A DNA stretch of 64,000 bases from Caballeronia humi (GCF_001544475.1 NZ_FCNW02000001.1:434001-498000); one strand, 5' to 3'; shown: positions 8,871 to 18,052, numbered from the stretch's first letter. Made by a program: numbers and translations. The notes: generated from the letters alone by a model not told the origin.

Positions 8871-8996
8871 AATGCAATTTTGATACGGGAAAACACTTAC
8901 GTTCCATAGGTTTGCCGGTATCTCAAATTTAGATCTGGATTCCGAAATATTCACCGAAGTTGCGCACACACGACAGTGCACTTGTAGCGACGTCCT

Positions 8997-9022
8997 TGAG
9001 ATCTAGGAAATTTCGTATCTCA
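8997..9022. promoter_or_regulatory. Inverted repeat upstream of the LysR gene
   Basis: TGAGAT-N14-ATCTCA lies about 115-140 bp before the LysR ATG, a location typical of a LysR-type recognition site. Its right part, CGTATCTCAT, is identical over ten bases to part of the 19-bp motif at 17017-17035 (read on the minus strand), which may be coincidence. Confidence 0.35.
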
Positions 9023-9136
9023 TCGTGATGGGCAAGGAATTAATATCGCGCGCGTAGCCGGCGCCTCGACTGTCCCGAGCGCTGCCGATCATCCGCCGCG
9101 CCTTCCTGCCAGCGCGCATTTTCATCGGGCAGGACC

Positions 9137-10069
9137 ATGAATCATTTGCAAGCCATGCGCGTTTTTCTGAAAGTCGCGGAAGCGGGATCGTTCGGACGGG
9201 CCGCGGCCGGGCTCGAACTGTCGAACGCTGTCGTGACCCGTTATGTCGCGCTCCTCGAAGCCCATCTCAATACGCGTCTCTTGAACCGCACCACGCGCAG
9301 CGTCTCGCTGACCGAAGCCGGGCGCACCTACGCGCTCGGCTGCAAGGCGGTGCTCGAACAGGTCGAGGAGGTCGAGGCGTCGATCACGAGCAGTTCCACC
9401 GATCCCTCCGGCACGCTCAAGCTCGTCGCGTCGGCGTCGTTTTCCTTGCTCGGGCTCACGCCGCTCCTGAGCGCCTTTCGGGATGGCTTCCCCAACGTGA
9501 AACTCCGCCTGACCCTGCTGCACCGGCCTGTCGATCTCGTCGACGAAGGTTTCGATGTCGGTATTGTCGTGCCGCGGCTCGTCAACAGCGGAACGCTGAT
9601 CAATCGACCGCTGTTCAGGGTGATGCCGGTCGTCGTCGCCGCGCCCGGCTATCTCGCGCTCTACGGCACGCCAGCGCGCCCCGCCGCGCTCACGAAGCAC
9701 GCGTTCCTCGCGCCATCGTCCGATATTCACGGCTCGACGTGGTCGTTCACCAGCCCCTCCGGTGATGACGAGGACGTCACGCTCGATCCCGCGTACACGG
9801 TCAACAACTCGCCGATGCTGCGGCAAGCGGCGATCTGCGGGATGGGCGTGACCGTGCTGCCCGAGAGCCACGTCGCGCGCGACATCGAAAGCGGCGCGCT
9901 CGTGCGTCTCTTGCCGGGTTTCGCGATCAAGGGCGCGGACAAGGAAGTGTCGCTGGTCTATCCTGGGCGCCGGCATGTGTCGGCGAAGACGCGCGCGTTC
10001 GTCGACTTCACGCTCGCCTTTTTCCGCGAGGATGTGTCGGCGGCGCATTTTCAGTCGCCGGCCGCATAA
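9137..10069 (+). CDS. LysR-family transcriptional regulator
   Basis: 310 residues. The N-terminal winged helix-turn-helix (MNHLQAMRVFLKVAEAGSFG, then LNRTTRSVSLTEAGRTY) is the CrgA/DsdC-like form common in Burkholderia. A periplasmic-binding-like effector domain spans about residues 90-300. It is divergent from the porin gene across a 453-bp spacer. Targets and inducer are unknown; the divergent porin is the obvious candidate, and autoregulation is usual for the family. Confidence 0.92.
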   Translation: MNHLQAMRVFLKVAEAGSFGRAAAGLELSNAVVTRYVALLEAHLNTRLLNRTTRSVSLTEAGRTYALGCKAVLEQVEEVEASITSSSTDPSGTLKLVASASFSLLGLTPLLSAFRDGFPNVKLRLTLLHRPVDLVDEGFDVGIVVPRLVNSGTLINRPLFRVMPVVVAAPGYLALYGTPARPAALTKHAFLAPSSDIHGSTWSFTSPSGDDEDVTLDPAYTVNNSPMLRQAAICGMGVTVLPESHVARDIESGALVRLLPGFAIKGADKEVSLVYPGRRHVSAKTRAFVDFTLAFFREDVSAAHFQSPAA

Positions 10070-10091
10070 AAAACGCGGCCGGGGCCGCGTT
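10068..10091 (-). terminator. Intrinsic terminator of the sensor kinase gene
   Basis: A 9-bp GC stem AACGCGGCC/GGCCGCGTT with a two-base loop. On the minus strand it is followed by six T residues, downstream of the kinase stop at 10123. On the plus strand it follows the LysR stop but lacks a T-run, so it mainly serves the kinase. Confidence 0.75.
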
Positions 10092-10122
10092 CGGTATCAC
10101 TTTCGACGTAAGCCGAATTGCG

Positions 10123-13100
10123 TTAAGCGATCGCCGCGCATTGCGATTCGATTCGCTCGAGCAGAATCTCGCAGCGCGCTATCAGCGCCATACCGTCGTC
10201 ACGGCGCTGAACGCGCGATTTCTCCGAGAGATCGCTTCGGAACGCTTCGAGCGCGGCGAGCAACGGCCGATACTGCAACACGCTCGCCGCCCCAAACACG
10301 CGATGATGCCATTCCCTCAGTCGTTCGACCGAGCCGTTTTCGAGCAGCGGCTTGAGCGTCGCGAGGTCGTCGAGGAAGGAAGACACGAACGAGTCCAGCA
10401 GCGCTTTCACCGTCGTTTCGCTGCCCCATAACTGGGTCATATACGTCAGATCGAGTTCGTCATCGGACGTAGGCCACATGGGCGCCATCGATGCAGGCGG
10501 CTTCCGTTCGATCTTCTGCTCGACCGGTTCGGGCGCATCGACGGTGCGCCAGCGGTGCAAATGCTCGCGCAACGTGGCGAGACGGGTCGGCTTGACGAAA
10601 CAGTCGTCCATGCCGGCCTCGCGACACATCCGCGGTTCTTCCGGCGCGGTACTCGCCGTGATGCCGAGAATCGGAAGACGCCGCGACGTGCCCAGTTCAC
10701 TCGTCCGCACGCGCCGCGCAAGCTCGTAGCCCGTCATGTTGGGCATATGACAATCGGTGATCAGGAAGCCGTAGCGCGTGTTCTTGAGTGCCGCGAGCGC
10801 CTCGACGCCATCGTGCGCGACGTCGCAGGCGAAGCCGAGCAGCGAAAGCTGATGCCGGATCAGCTCCTGATTCACCGGATGATCCTCGGCGACGAGCACG
10901 AGTCGGCCGCTCTTCAACGCCTTGTCGCGATCGGGCGCCTGCATGCTCGTCTCGACGCCGCCGGTTGCGCGCGACACGATCTGCGGCAGTCCGGTCAGCG
11001 CGGCGACGCATGCAGCGCCGAGACCGCGCCACGAGATCGGATTGACGCTCACGCGGATGTCGTCGTCGAGGATGCGATAGCCGGTGGGCTTCGGCTTCTC
11101 CGTGACGTGGATCACGCGCGATTTCACAGGCAGCGCGTCCTTGTGCGCATCGCTCAGGAAAACGAGCTCGACGCCGTCGAACGTGCGCGCGCGCTTCAAT
11201 GCGTCGTCGGTGCGCGACAGCACGCGCAGTTCGAGGCCGAGCGCCTGCCCGTAGTCGACCAGCGCCCGCGCGACGCACGCATCGTCGATCGCGATGATGC
11301 CCTTCTTGCCGCGCAGGCCGTCGATCTGGTAGTTCACGGTGTCGACCAGCATCGCGAGCCGCACGGTCATGCGCGTGCCGATGCCCACTTCGCTTTGCAG
11401 ATGAAGCGTGCCGCCCATCAGTTCGACGAGCTTGTGACAAATCGTGAGGCCGAGCCCCGTCCCGCCGAAGCGCCGCGTCGTCGATGTCTCCGCCTGCACG
11501 AACGGCTCGAAGAGGCCCGCCTGAGCGTCCGCCGCGATGCCGATGCCGGTATCCTCGACGCACAATTCGATGATCTGCTCGGCGCCGCGCGTCTTGGCCA
11601 CCTGCACACGCAGCGCGACCTCGCCCTTCATCGTGAACTTGATCGCGTTGCTCATCAGGTTGAAGAGCACCTGACGCAGCCGAACGCTGTCGCCGCACAC
11701 GCTCGCCGCCACTTCCGGCGCGACGTCGACGCGCACCCGCAAGCCCTTCTCGTGCGCGCGGCCCGCGAGCAAGCCGACGGCGCTATCGACGAGTTCGCGC
11801 AAGTCGATCGGCGTCGATTCGATACTGAGGCGCCCCGCTTCGATCTTCGAATAGTCGAGCAGGTCGTCGAGGATTTGCAGGAGCGCGCTCGCCGAGTCCT
11901 GAATCATGCCGAGCATCTGCGCCTGGTCCGGATTGAGCGGCGTGTTCTCGAACACTTCGACGAGCCCCAGCACGCCGTTCATCGGCGTGCGGATTTCGTG
12001 GCTCATCATCGCGAGGAAGTCATCCTTCGCGCGCGATGCGGCTTCGGCGGTGTCGCGCGCCCGCGCCAGTTCGTCGGCGCGCGCGCGCTCGATGCTCGCG
12101 TCGACCCAGTAGCCGCTCCACACGACCGAGCCGTCGTCTTCGCGACGCGCCGCCAGCACGGCGCGAACCCAGCGCTTGCCGCCGTCGGCGGTCGAGCGGA
12201 ACTCGGCGTGCACCGGCTCGAGCGTCAGCGCGGAGCGTTCGATCACGTCGCGAAGCGTGCCTTTGTCCTCGTGATGAATCTGCGAGAGGCAGGCCAATTG
12301 GTCCGCGCCGAGCTCCAGCAGGTCGACGCCGAACAGCGGCCGCGTGTCGCCTCCGATATACGGGAAACTGAGACTGCCGTCGGGTGCGCGGCGCAGTTGG
12401 AACACCACGGCCGGCAGCGAGCGCGTGACGTCGTGCAGACGCCGCTCGTTTTCACGCGCGCGCATTTCGGCGTCGCGGATGTCGGTGATATCGATCATCG
12501 TGCCGACGATGCCCGCCATCGCTCCGTCGGCGGCGTTGAACGTGCCGGTCCAGAAGAGGCCGTGGCGCTGCTGGCCGTGCCGGTCGCAAAACTCGAGTTC
12601 GACTTGCTGGCGCGTCCCGGTCGCGATGCTGAGCGCGGACAATTGGTGAATCTGCTCGCTATATGTCGAGCCCCACGGCATCACGTCGACGGTCGAACGC
12701 CCGATGATTTCCTCGCGGCGCACGCCGAGCGCCTCCTCGAACGCGCGATTCACCGCGATATAGCGATTGTCGAGATCCTTCGCGACAAGCGGATACGGCA
12801 CCACCTCCATCATCGTGCGTTGGAAGCTTAGTTGCGTCGCGAGCGCCTCCTCGGTTTCGATGCGCCGGCTCATCTCGCGTTGCAGGAGGATGAACGCGCG
12901 CAGCGTCACGGCGAGCACGACGCCGATCGCGATCAGCGCCGGCAAGAGACGCAGCGCGTTCACGCTCCAGCCGCTTTGCGGCTGCGAAAGCGCAGCCTGG
13001 CGCGCGACGTTGATCTTCTGCTTCTCGACCTCGGGCATCGCCTTCAGCGCCCGGTCGACGAGCGGCACCAACCCGGCCAGTTCAGGACGCAGCGCGAATC

Positions 13101-14538
13101 CGATGCTCTCCGACTTGCCCGCCGGCCCGAGAATTTTCAGTTGATCGTCGAATCGGGAAGACAAAGCGAGATCGACTGCGGCGAGATTGCCGACCGCCAC
13201 ATCGGCTTCTCCGCTCGCCACGCGATCGAGCGCTTCGTTCAGGTTTCGCACCACGACGAATTTCGCCTTCGGCGCCAGGTTGACAAGGCTGCCGTCCGCC
13301 GCGAGACGCTCGCTGACCGAAACGCGCCGCACGGGCAGATCGTCGAGGTTCTTCACGGCGGCCTGACCGTGCCGTCCGACGATGACGAGCGGGAAGCGGT
13401 CGTGCGGCTCCGTCGCGATGCCGCCTGCCAGTTTGTCCGGGTCCTGCTCGGCGGTGAGGATCATGTCGGCGTCGCGGCGCGCGAACGCCCGCGAAACCGC
13501 CGATGAATCCGCGTACGCGCGACGATCGAACGTCACGCCGAGCACGTTCGACAGATACGCAAGGTACGCCGCAGCGATGCCGCGCGCGCGCCCGTCGGAA
13601 TCGACGTAGCTGAACGGTGCCCAGTCGGCATCGAAGGCGACCGTGATCGGTTGCAAGGCGTGCAGATAACGCCGCTCGTTCGCGCTCAGCACAAGCGGCT
13701 TGCCAGCGTCCGCGCCAGATTGAAGTTTGTCGCTCGAAGCGGAACGGATGTTGTGCAGGCGGTCGGAATCGAGCTTGAGCAGGCGCTCGTTCAAGTCGTT
13801 GCGCAGCGCCACGCGGCCCGCGGGAACCGCAAAGCGCGATTCGTTCAGCTCGCCATTCTGAGTGCGCACGACGCCGAGCGTATCGAATTCGGCGGCGTCG
13901 AGCAGCTGGCTTGCACCGGGCGCGACGCCGAAATACACGTCGGCCGAATGGTCCGCGACGGCCTGCAACGCCTGCCGGCCCTGGCGATAAGCGCGGATCT
14001 TCGCTTCGGGGAATCGTTCGCGGATGAGTCTTTCGAGCGAATATCCCTCCTCGATCGCGACAATCGCCTGACGCATGCCCTCGCGCGAGATCGTCGCGAA
14101 ATCGGCGGTGCGCGCGATCATGATCGACTGATCGAAGGAGTAAGGGACGGTGAAGGTCAGGCAGCCGTTGCGATCGGCGGCGCGCGAGACGTTCGCGAGA
14201 ATGTCGACGTCGCCCGAGCATGCCGCGGCGATCATCTCGGCCATCGTGGAATAGGTGCGCGCGTCGAATCGAACGGCCGGGCCGGTGAGTTCACGCAGTA
14301 CGTCGATGCTCAGGCCGGCGGGCTCGCCGCGTACAACCGTCGCCGATGGGTCCGCCGCTGCCGACAGCACGCCGACCGTCAGGACCGGGTAGTCCTTCAA
14401 CGGCCGGCCGGCCGCGATCGCGCGGGCCGGATCGGCGTGCGCGCCTGGCGCCGACGCGAACAGCATCGAACAAAGCAGCAGGCGAGCACAAAGCAGCGTC
14501 ACACTCGATGCAAAAAAAATTTTACTGAGGTTTGCCAT
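10123..14538 (-). CDS. BvgS-like unorthodox hybrid sensor histidine kinase
   Basis: 1471 residues. Order: signal/TM segment (about 8-36); two periplasmic solute-binding (Venus-flytrap) domains (about 50-265 and 295-510); TM (about 525-552); PAS (575-690); second PAS/PAC (700-820); HisKA with phospho-accepting H847 in MMSHEIRTPMNG; HATPase with N964, DTGIGI and GGTGLGL; a degenerate receiver-like region (about 1078-1185); an intact receiver with D1262 (ITDCHMPNMTG) and K1316; and a C-terminal HPt with H1412 in HRVFGAAS. This is the BvgS/EvgS layout, signalling by His-Asp-His-Asp phosphorelay to a NarL-family regulator. It follows aqpZ by 24 bp. Three candidate partner regulators lie just upstream. 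Confidence 0.93.
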   Translation of the reverse strand: MANLSKIFFASSVTLLCARLLLCSMLFASAPGAHADPARAIAAGRPLKDYPVLTVGVLSAAADPSATVVRGEPAGLSIDVLRELTGPAVRFDARTYSTMAEMIAAACSGDVDILANVSRAADRNGCLTFTVPYSFDQSIMIARTADFATISREGMRQAIVAIEEGYSLERLIRERFPEAKIRAYRQGRQALQAVADHSADVYFGVAPGASQLLDAAEFDTLGVVRTQNGELNESRFAVPAGRVALRNDLNERLLKLDSDRLHNIRSASSDKLQSGADAGKPLVLSANERRYLHALQPITVAFDADWAPFSYVDSDGRARGIAAAYLAYLSNVLGVTFDRRAYADSSAVSRAFARRDADMILTAEQDPDKLAGGIATEPHDRFPLVIVGRHGQAAVKNLDDLPVRRVSVSERLAADGSLVNLAPKAKFVVVRNLNEALDRVASGEADVAVGNLAAVDLALSSRFDDQLKILGPAGKSESIGFALRPELAGLVPLVDRALKAMPEVEKQKINVARQAALSQPQSGWSVNALRLLPALIAIGVVLAVTLRAFILLQREMSRRIETEEALATQLSFQRTMMEVVPYPLVAKDLDNRYIAVNRAFEEALGVRREEIIGRSTVDVMPWGSTYSEQIHQLSALSIATGTRQQVELEFCDRHGQQRHGLFWTGTFNAADGAMAGIVGTMIDITDIRDAEMRARENERRLHDVTRSLPAVVFQLRRAPDGSLSFPYIGGDTRPLFGVDLLELGADQLACLSQIHHEDKGTLRDVIERSALTLEPVHAEFRSTADGGKRWVRAVLAARREDDGSVVWSGYWVDASIERARADELARARDTAEAASRAKDDFLAMMSHEIRTPMNGVLGLVEVFENTPLNPDQAQMLGMIQDSASALLQILDDLLDYSKIEAGRLSIESTPIDLRELVDSAVGLLAGRAHEKGLRVRVDVAPEVAASVCGDSVRLRQVLFNLMSNAIKFTMKGEVALRVQVAKTRGAEQIIELCVEDTGIGIAADAQAGLFEPFVQAETSTTRRFGGTGLGLTICHKLVELMGGTLHLQSEVGIGTRMTVRLAMLVDTVNYQIDGLRGKKGIIAIDDACVARALVDYGQALGLELRVLSRTDDALKRARTFDGVELVFLSDAHKDALPVKSRVIHVTEKPKPTGYRILDDDIRVSVNPISWRGLGAACVAALTGLPQIVSRATGGVETSMQAPDRDKALKSGRLVLVAEDHPVNQELIRHQLSLLGFACDVAHDGVEALAALKNTRYGFLITDCHMPNMTGYELARRVRTSELGTSRRLPILGITASTAPEEPRMCREAGMDDCFVKPTRLATLREHLHRWRTVDAPEPVEQKIERKPPASMAPMWPTSDDELDLTYMTQLWGSETTVKALLDSFVSSFLDDLATLKPLLENGSVERLREWHHRVFGAASVLQYRPLLAALEAFRSDLSEKSRVQRRDDGMALIARCEILLERIESQCAAIA

Positions 14539-14562
14539 GGCGGCGGTTCCCGTCGATGCGCG

Positions 14563-15309
14563 CTATCGCTGCGGCAAGTCGCTGAACTTTCGATCGGCGG
14601 TCTTCGTGCCTTCCCGCGCGCCTCGTCCGAAAAGCAATGGAAAGGACACGCCGGCGAGTATTCCTCCAGCGAGCGGAGCGGCCCAGAAGAGCCACAATTC
14701 GTCGAGCGCCCAACCGCCCACGACGAGCGCCGGCCCGGTCGAGCGCGCCGGATTCACCGACGCACCCGTCACCGGCATCGTCACGACGTAAATCAGCGCG
14801 AGCGTCAATCCGACGATCAACGGGCCGCCGACGCGAAATGCGCGACCAGCCGACGTCGCGAGCTTCACGATTACGAAGGCGAAAGTCATCACGGCTTCGA
14901 TCACGAATGCCGCATGCAATTGGTAATTTCCGGGCGAATGGCTGTCGTAGCCATTCACGCCGAAACTGGGCGCGTAGAGTTCGAAACCGGGCCGCGCGCG
15001 TGCGAGGAAATACAGCAAGGCCGCGCCCGATGTAGCACCGGCCAACTGCGCAAGAATGTAGGGAACCAGATCACGGACCGGAAACCGATTCGCGACCGCG
15101 AGGCCGACGGTCACGGCCGGGTTGAAGTGAGCACCGGAGATGGGCCCAAGAAGATAGGAGGCAGCGGTCATCGCAAGACCGAACGCGATCGATTGCGCGA
15201 GAACGCCCGGGTCCGCCACGAAGCTGCCCGCGGCCAATGCACTGCAACCGCATCCCATCAGAACGAGCCAGAAGGTTCCCGCGCATTCGGCAGTCAGTCT
15301 TCTAATCAC
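14563..15309 (-). CDS. aqpZ: Aquaporin Z-type water channel
   Basis: 248 residues with six membrane helices and both pore motifs: HFNPAVTVG near residue 60 and SVNPARSTG near residue 185. The second-half selectivity-filter region fits water-specific aquaporins more than glycerol facilitators, but that is an inference. It is 24 bp upstream of the BvgS-like kinase on the same strand, so the two are probably co-transcribed. A copy of the 19-bp island motif lies about 120 bp upstream of its start. Confidence 0.88.
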   Translation of the reverse strand: MIRRLTAECAGTFWLVLMGCGCSALAAGSFVADPGVLAQSIAFGLAMTAASYLLGPISGAHFNPAVTVGLAVANRFPVRDLVPYILAQLAGATSGAALLYFLARARPGFELYAPSFGVNGYDSHSPGNYQLHAAFVIEAVMTFAFVIVKLATSAGRAFRVGGPLIVGLTLALIYVVTMPVTGASVNPARSTGPALVVGGWALDELWLFWAAPLAGGILAGVSFPLLFGRGAREGTKTADRKFSDLPQR

Positions 15310-15421
15310 GTTGCTCCTTGAATTTGGAATGAAATTCGCGCGACTACGGACACCAACGGCGTCCGTGCAGACATTTCGATACGGGGAAACGAAGAGTCTG
15401 ACGGGCAGAACGTTTTACCGA

Positions 15422-15440
15422 CATCAGATAGGTCCCAAAG
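15422..15440 (-). promoter_or_regulatory. Island motif, copy 1 (upstream of aqpZ-kinase)
   Basis: Read on the minus strand: CTTTGGGACCTATCTGATG. It matches copy 2 at 15 of 19 positions and copy 3 at 13 of 19. Centre about 120 bp upstream of the aqpZ start. The outer halves resemble the RcsB-type pattern TARGA-N4-TCY. Confidence 0.55.
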
Positions 15441-15472
15441 CGGTCTTTGCACGCATTGTCGAAAGGGGCTGT

Positions 15473-16117
15473 TTACGTCAGCCCGATCTGCTGCGCATAG
15501 GCAATCAACTCGGATTCGGAATCGAGGCCAAGTTTGCGCATCGCGCTACGTCGCTGGGTAGCGACGGTCTTGCTGCTGCGATTGAAGTAATCCGCGATTT
15601 CTGGAATGGGCATGCCGCTCGCGTACATCCGAAAGACGTCCCACTCGCGCGCGCTCAACGTACCCGCGCGGGCCGGCACGTCGGGCAAAGTTGCGGACAA
15701 CAATTCATATGCGTGCAGCGATGCAAAACGCCGTCCGCGAGTAATTGCGTTGATCGCCTCGGTCAACGATTCCAGCGCGTCGCGCTTGTCGACGATGCCC
15801 TCCACGCCCAAGTTCATCAGCCCGGCCAACATTTGGGCATGCGCGATCATCGTGACCGCAACGATGTGTGGCCGCGGCGCCTCCCGCGCGAGGCGCCTCA
15901 GGAACGAGATGGAATTACTCTCGCCATTCATTCCCTGCATGCCGATATCGGAAAACACGAAGTCGCAAGAGTGGTCTGAGAGCAGGGATGCGAGTGAATT
16001 CGCGTCGCTGGCCATGCCCACCAAATCGATTCGCCGGTCCCGCCTCAGGTAGGCGCCAATGCCTTCGCGCGCTACCGGATGGTCGTCCGCGACGATGACC
16101 CTTATTTTTCTCTGCAT
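15473..16117 (-). CDS. NarL/LuxR-family response regulator 1 (RcsB/BvgA-like)
   Basis: 214 residues. The receiver has the acidic pair in VIVADDHP (residues 8-15), phospho-acceptor D57 in VFSDIGM, a conserved Thr in VAVTM and Lys in GIVDKRD, so it should be phosphorylatable. The C-terminal LuxR-type HTH (LSAREWDVFRMYASG, then SSKTVATQRRSAMRKLGL) is of the RcsB/BvgA type. It is the regulator gene closest to the aqpZ-kinase unit and the least RcsB-like of the three. Likely receives phosphate from the BvgS-like kinase. Confidence 0.9.
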   Translation of the reverse strand: MQRKIRVIVADDHPVAREGIGAYLRRDRRIDLVGMASDANSLASLLSDHSCDFVFSDIGMQGMNGESNSISFLRRLAREAPRPHIVAVTMIAHAQMLAGLMNLGVEGIVDKRDALESLTEAINAITRGRRFASLHAYELLSATLPDVPARAGTLSAREWDVFRMYASGMPIPEIADYFNRSSKTVATQRRSAMRKLGLDSESELIAYAQQIGLT

Positions 16118-16226
16118 CGTTCTTCTTTTTCTGTTTTGAGGTTACGAGTCTCTCTCCGGACAGCCTCGACCCTCTCCGGCTCGCAACACGAATGTTGGCA
16201 TCTCGAGGTGTTGAATCAGCCCCGCT

Positions 16227-16898
16227 TCACGCCCGGCGCGCCTGAACGAGTCCGCTGTCGAATGCGAAACGGTATAGCTCCGCGTCGGTCGACAGATCGA
16301 GCTTTCGCATCGCTGCGCACTTCTGGGCGCTGATCGTTTTGACGCTGCGTCCGAGTTCCTTGGCTATCTCCGTGACGTTTCCGCCCCGTGCATAGCGCGC
16401 GATGACATCGAGTTCGCGACGTGTCAGCTTCTTGCGAATCAGGTCCACGCGGTTCGCCACATTGGCGTCCGCGAGTAACGCTCGCACTGACGGCCCGAGA
16501 TAATCCTCCTGCGCGAGAACGGTCACAATCGCCACATAGATCAGTTCGAGCCGGTCCTGCTTACTCACCATCGCTTTCGCGCCCGACTCGAGTGCCTGCG
16601 CGATCAGCTCCGCGTCGGTCATCATCGATAAAACGACGATCGCTGCTTTCGGATGGCGGCTCGCGACATATCTGATCAAATCTATGCCGTCGCCATACTT
16701 GCCACCGGGCATGAAAAAATCCATGACCACGACGTCGCATTCCTGCGTCGCAAGCACTTCGACTAATTCAGTCGAATCCTGAGCCCGGCAAACGATTTCG
16801 ATATTCGGGATATTAGCAATCAGTTTCTCGATAGCGAGAATAACCAAGGGATGGTCATCGGCGACTGCCAGCCGTATTAATTTAGTGAACGCATGCAT
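16227..16898 (-). CDS. NarL/LuxR-family response regulator 2 (RcsB-like)
   Basis: 223 residues. The receiver has VADDHP, phospho-acceptor D60 and the stretch MPGGKYGDGIDLIRYV, nearly identical to the corresponding segment of enterobacterial RcsB as I remember it. A conserved Ser is in VVLSM and Lys in AMVSKQD. The HTH contains VTEIAKELGRSVKTISAQK, again strongly RcsB-like. It is transcribed in the same direction as its two relatives, 109 bp upstream of regulator 1. A copy of the 19-bp motif lies about 128 bp before its start. Confidence 0.9.
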   Translation of the reverse strand: MHAFTKLIRLAVADDHPLVILAIEKLIANIPNIEIVCRAQDSTELVEVLATQECDVVVMDFFMPGGKYGDGIDLIRYVASRHPKAAIVVLSMMTDAELIAQALESGAKAMVSKQDRLELIYVAIVTVLAQEDYLGPSVRALLADANVANRVDLIRKKLTRRELDVIARYARGGNVTEIAKELGRSVKTISAQKCAAMRKLDLSTDAELYRFAFDSGLVQARRA

Positions 16899-17016
16899 TT
16901 ACCCGCTCCTTGTATCGGGCGCAACTCCGGATTAAGGGTCTAATTCGGAACAGCAAAAAGCTTAAACGCCGCCTAAAATAACGCACGTAAGCATCAGTCA
17001 TCGACGCATTCTTCAA

Positions 17017-17035
17017 CATGAGATACGTCCTAAAT
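17017..17035 (-). promoter_or_regulatory. Island motif, copy 2 (upstream of regulator 2)
   Basis: Read on the minus strand: ATTTAGGACGTATCTCATG. It shares 15 of 19 positions with each of the other two copies. Centred about 128 bp upstream of the regulator 2 start, nearly the same distance as copy 1 has to aqpZ. Confidence 0.6.
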
Positions 17036-17053
17036 CAGTAAAAATTTCCATAA

Positions 17054-17701
17054 TCAAGCCAATCCATGTGCGCGCGCGAACGCGAACAAGCCGGGATCGT
17101 TCCGAACTCCGAGTTTGCTCATGGCGTCGCGTTTCTGGCGGCTGATGGTTCGCACGTCGCGATCCAGCGAGCGCGCGATTTCGGTAATTGACATGCCGCT
17201 AGCGAACATGCGAACCACCTCGATCTCACGCGGAGAAAGCCGCGGACCGTCCGCGAGCGCGTCAGTTTCCGCGCCGGCGACCGCGAGGGCCGCGACAATC
17301 GAAGTACTCAAGTACCGCCGTCCAACCCCGGCGAACCGCACTGCGGCAGCCAGTTCCTCCATTGATTCGACTTTGTTAAGCAAGCTCATCGCGCCAGCAT
17401 TCAGGATGGAACGCAAGATCGCCACGTTGCTCATGCTCGTCAGCACGACGATGCGTATATGAGGCCAGTCGCGACACACCCGCCGAATTAACCGCAAGCC
17501 GTCTTCGGTCTGCGAACCCTGCTCCGGCATGGCGAAATCCGTGACGAGGACGTCACAACGCGTCTTCCCCAACAGCGCAATAAGCGCGCTGGCATTGACC
17601 GCCTCTCCTACGATTTCCAGACTTTCATCGGTGCTGAAAGTTGCCCGGATACCCAGCAGCACAAACGGATGATCGTCTGCTAAAACCACACGTAACTTCA
17701 T
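17054..17701 (-). CDS. NarL/LuxR-family response regulator 3 (RcsB-like)
   Basis: 215 residues. The receiver has VVLADDHPFVLLGIR, phospho-acceptor D55 in VTDFAMPE, Thr in VVLTSM and Lys in SLLNKVE. The HTH reads LSPREIEVVRMFASGMSITE then RTISRQKRDAMSKLGV, closely matching the RcsB DNA-binding domain. It is the most upstream gene of the island and is preceded by a 536-bp AT-rich spacer containing motif copy 3. Its partner kinase is probably the BvgS-like protein, the only kinase in the island. Confidence 0.9.
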   Translation of the reverse strand: MKLRVVLADDHPFVLLGIRATFSTDESLEIVGEAVNASALIALLGKTRCDVLVTDFAMPEQGSQTEDGLRLIRRVCRDWPHIRIVVLTSMSNVAILRSILNAGAMSLLNKVESMEELAAAVRFAGVGRRYLSTSIVAALAVAGAETDALADGPRLSPREIEVVRMFASGMSITEIARSLDRDVRTISRQKRDAMSKLGVRNDPGLFAFARAHGLA

Positions 17702-17907
17702 AGCGACCCTCCCCGGTTTTTATTTTGTTTATGCTTCGGCCAGAATCCAGGCCGACATACCATGCTTCTTTTCATGACTCACAGACTTCAGCAGCACTAC
17801 CGGAAATCAGAACGACTTAAATTTCAGAGGTGCTGCATTACGAATGCTTAAAATGAAAACGCTTGCCGCATATTTTCAGCAGCGTAATCGGCGTAAAATC
17901 CATTCTC

Positions 17908-17926
17908 CATACGATTTGTCCTAAAT
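17908..17926 (-). promoter_or_regulatory. Island motif, copy 3 (upstream of regulator 3)
   Basis: Read on the minus strand: ATTTAGGACAAATCGTATG. Identical to copy 2 in the nine-base ATTTAGGAC half. Centred about 216 bp upstream of the regulator 3 start. Confidence 0.55.
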
Positions 17927-18052
17927 GCTTTTTACCCACTTTTGCGCGATGGCTAGAGACGCGCTAATTTAGGCGGGCACGAATGCATTCCCTATCAGCT
18001 AAGGCTTATTCGAGTTGAGTGGCGGAAGTGTCGCTACATTAGAGACAGAAGT

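Larger units (their letters stand above)
8684..9136. other. Divergent intergenic region, porin / LysR
   Basis: A 453-bp spacer with no credible coding frame, distinctly AT-rich near 8830-8960. It must hold the promoters for the porin (left) and the LysR regulator (right). Two inverted repeats in it are listed separately. No RNA gene was recognised. Confidence 0.7.

Noticed and set aside
10555..12831. 758-codon plus-strand ORF opposite the kinase gene
   Set aside because: Arg/His/Asp-rich composition with no recognisable family; a typical antisense shadow in GC-rich DNA facing a well-supported gene.
16969..17976. Inverted pair of TTTAGGCGG strings as a fourth island motif
   Set aside because: Matches the 19-bp motif only in the left half (about 12 of 19 or fewer), so not counted as a copy.
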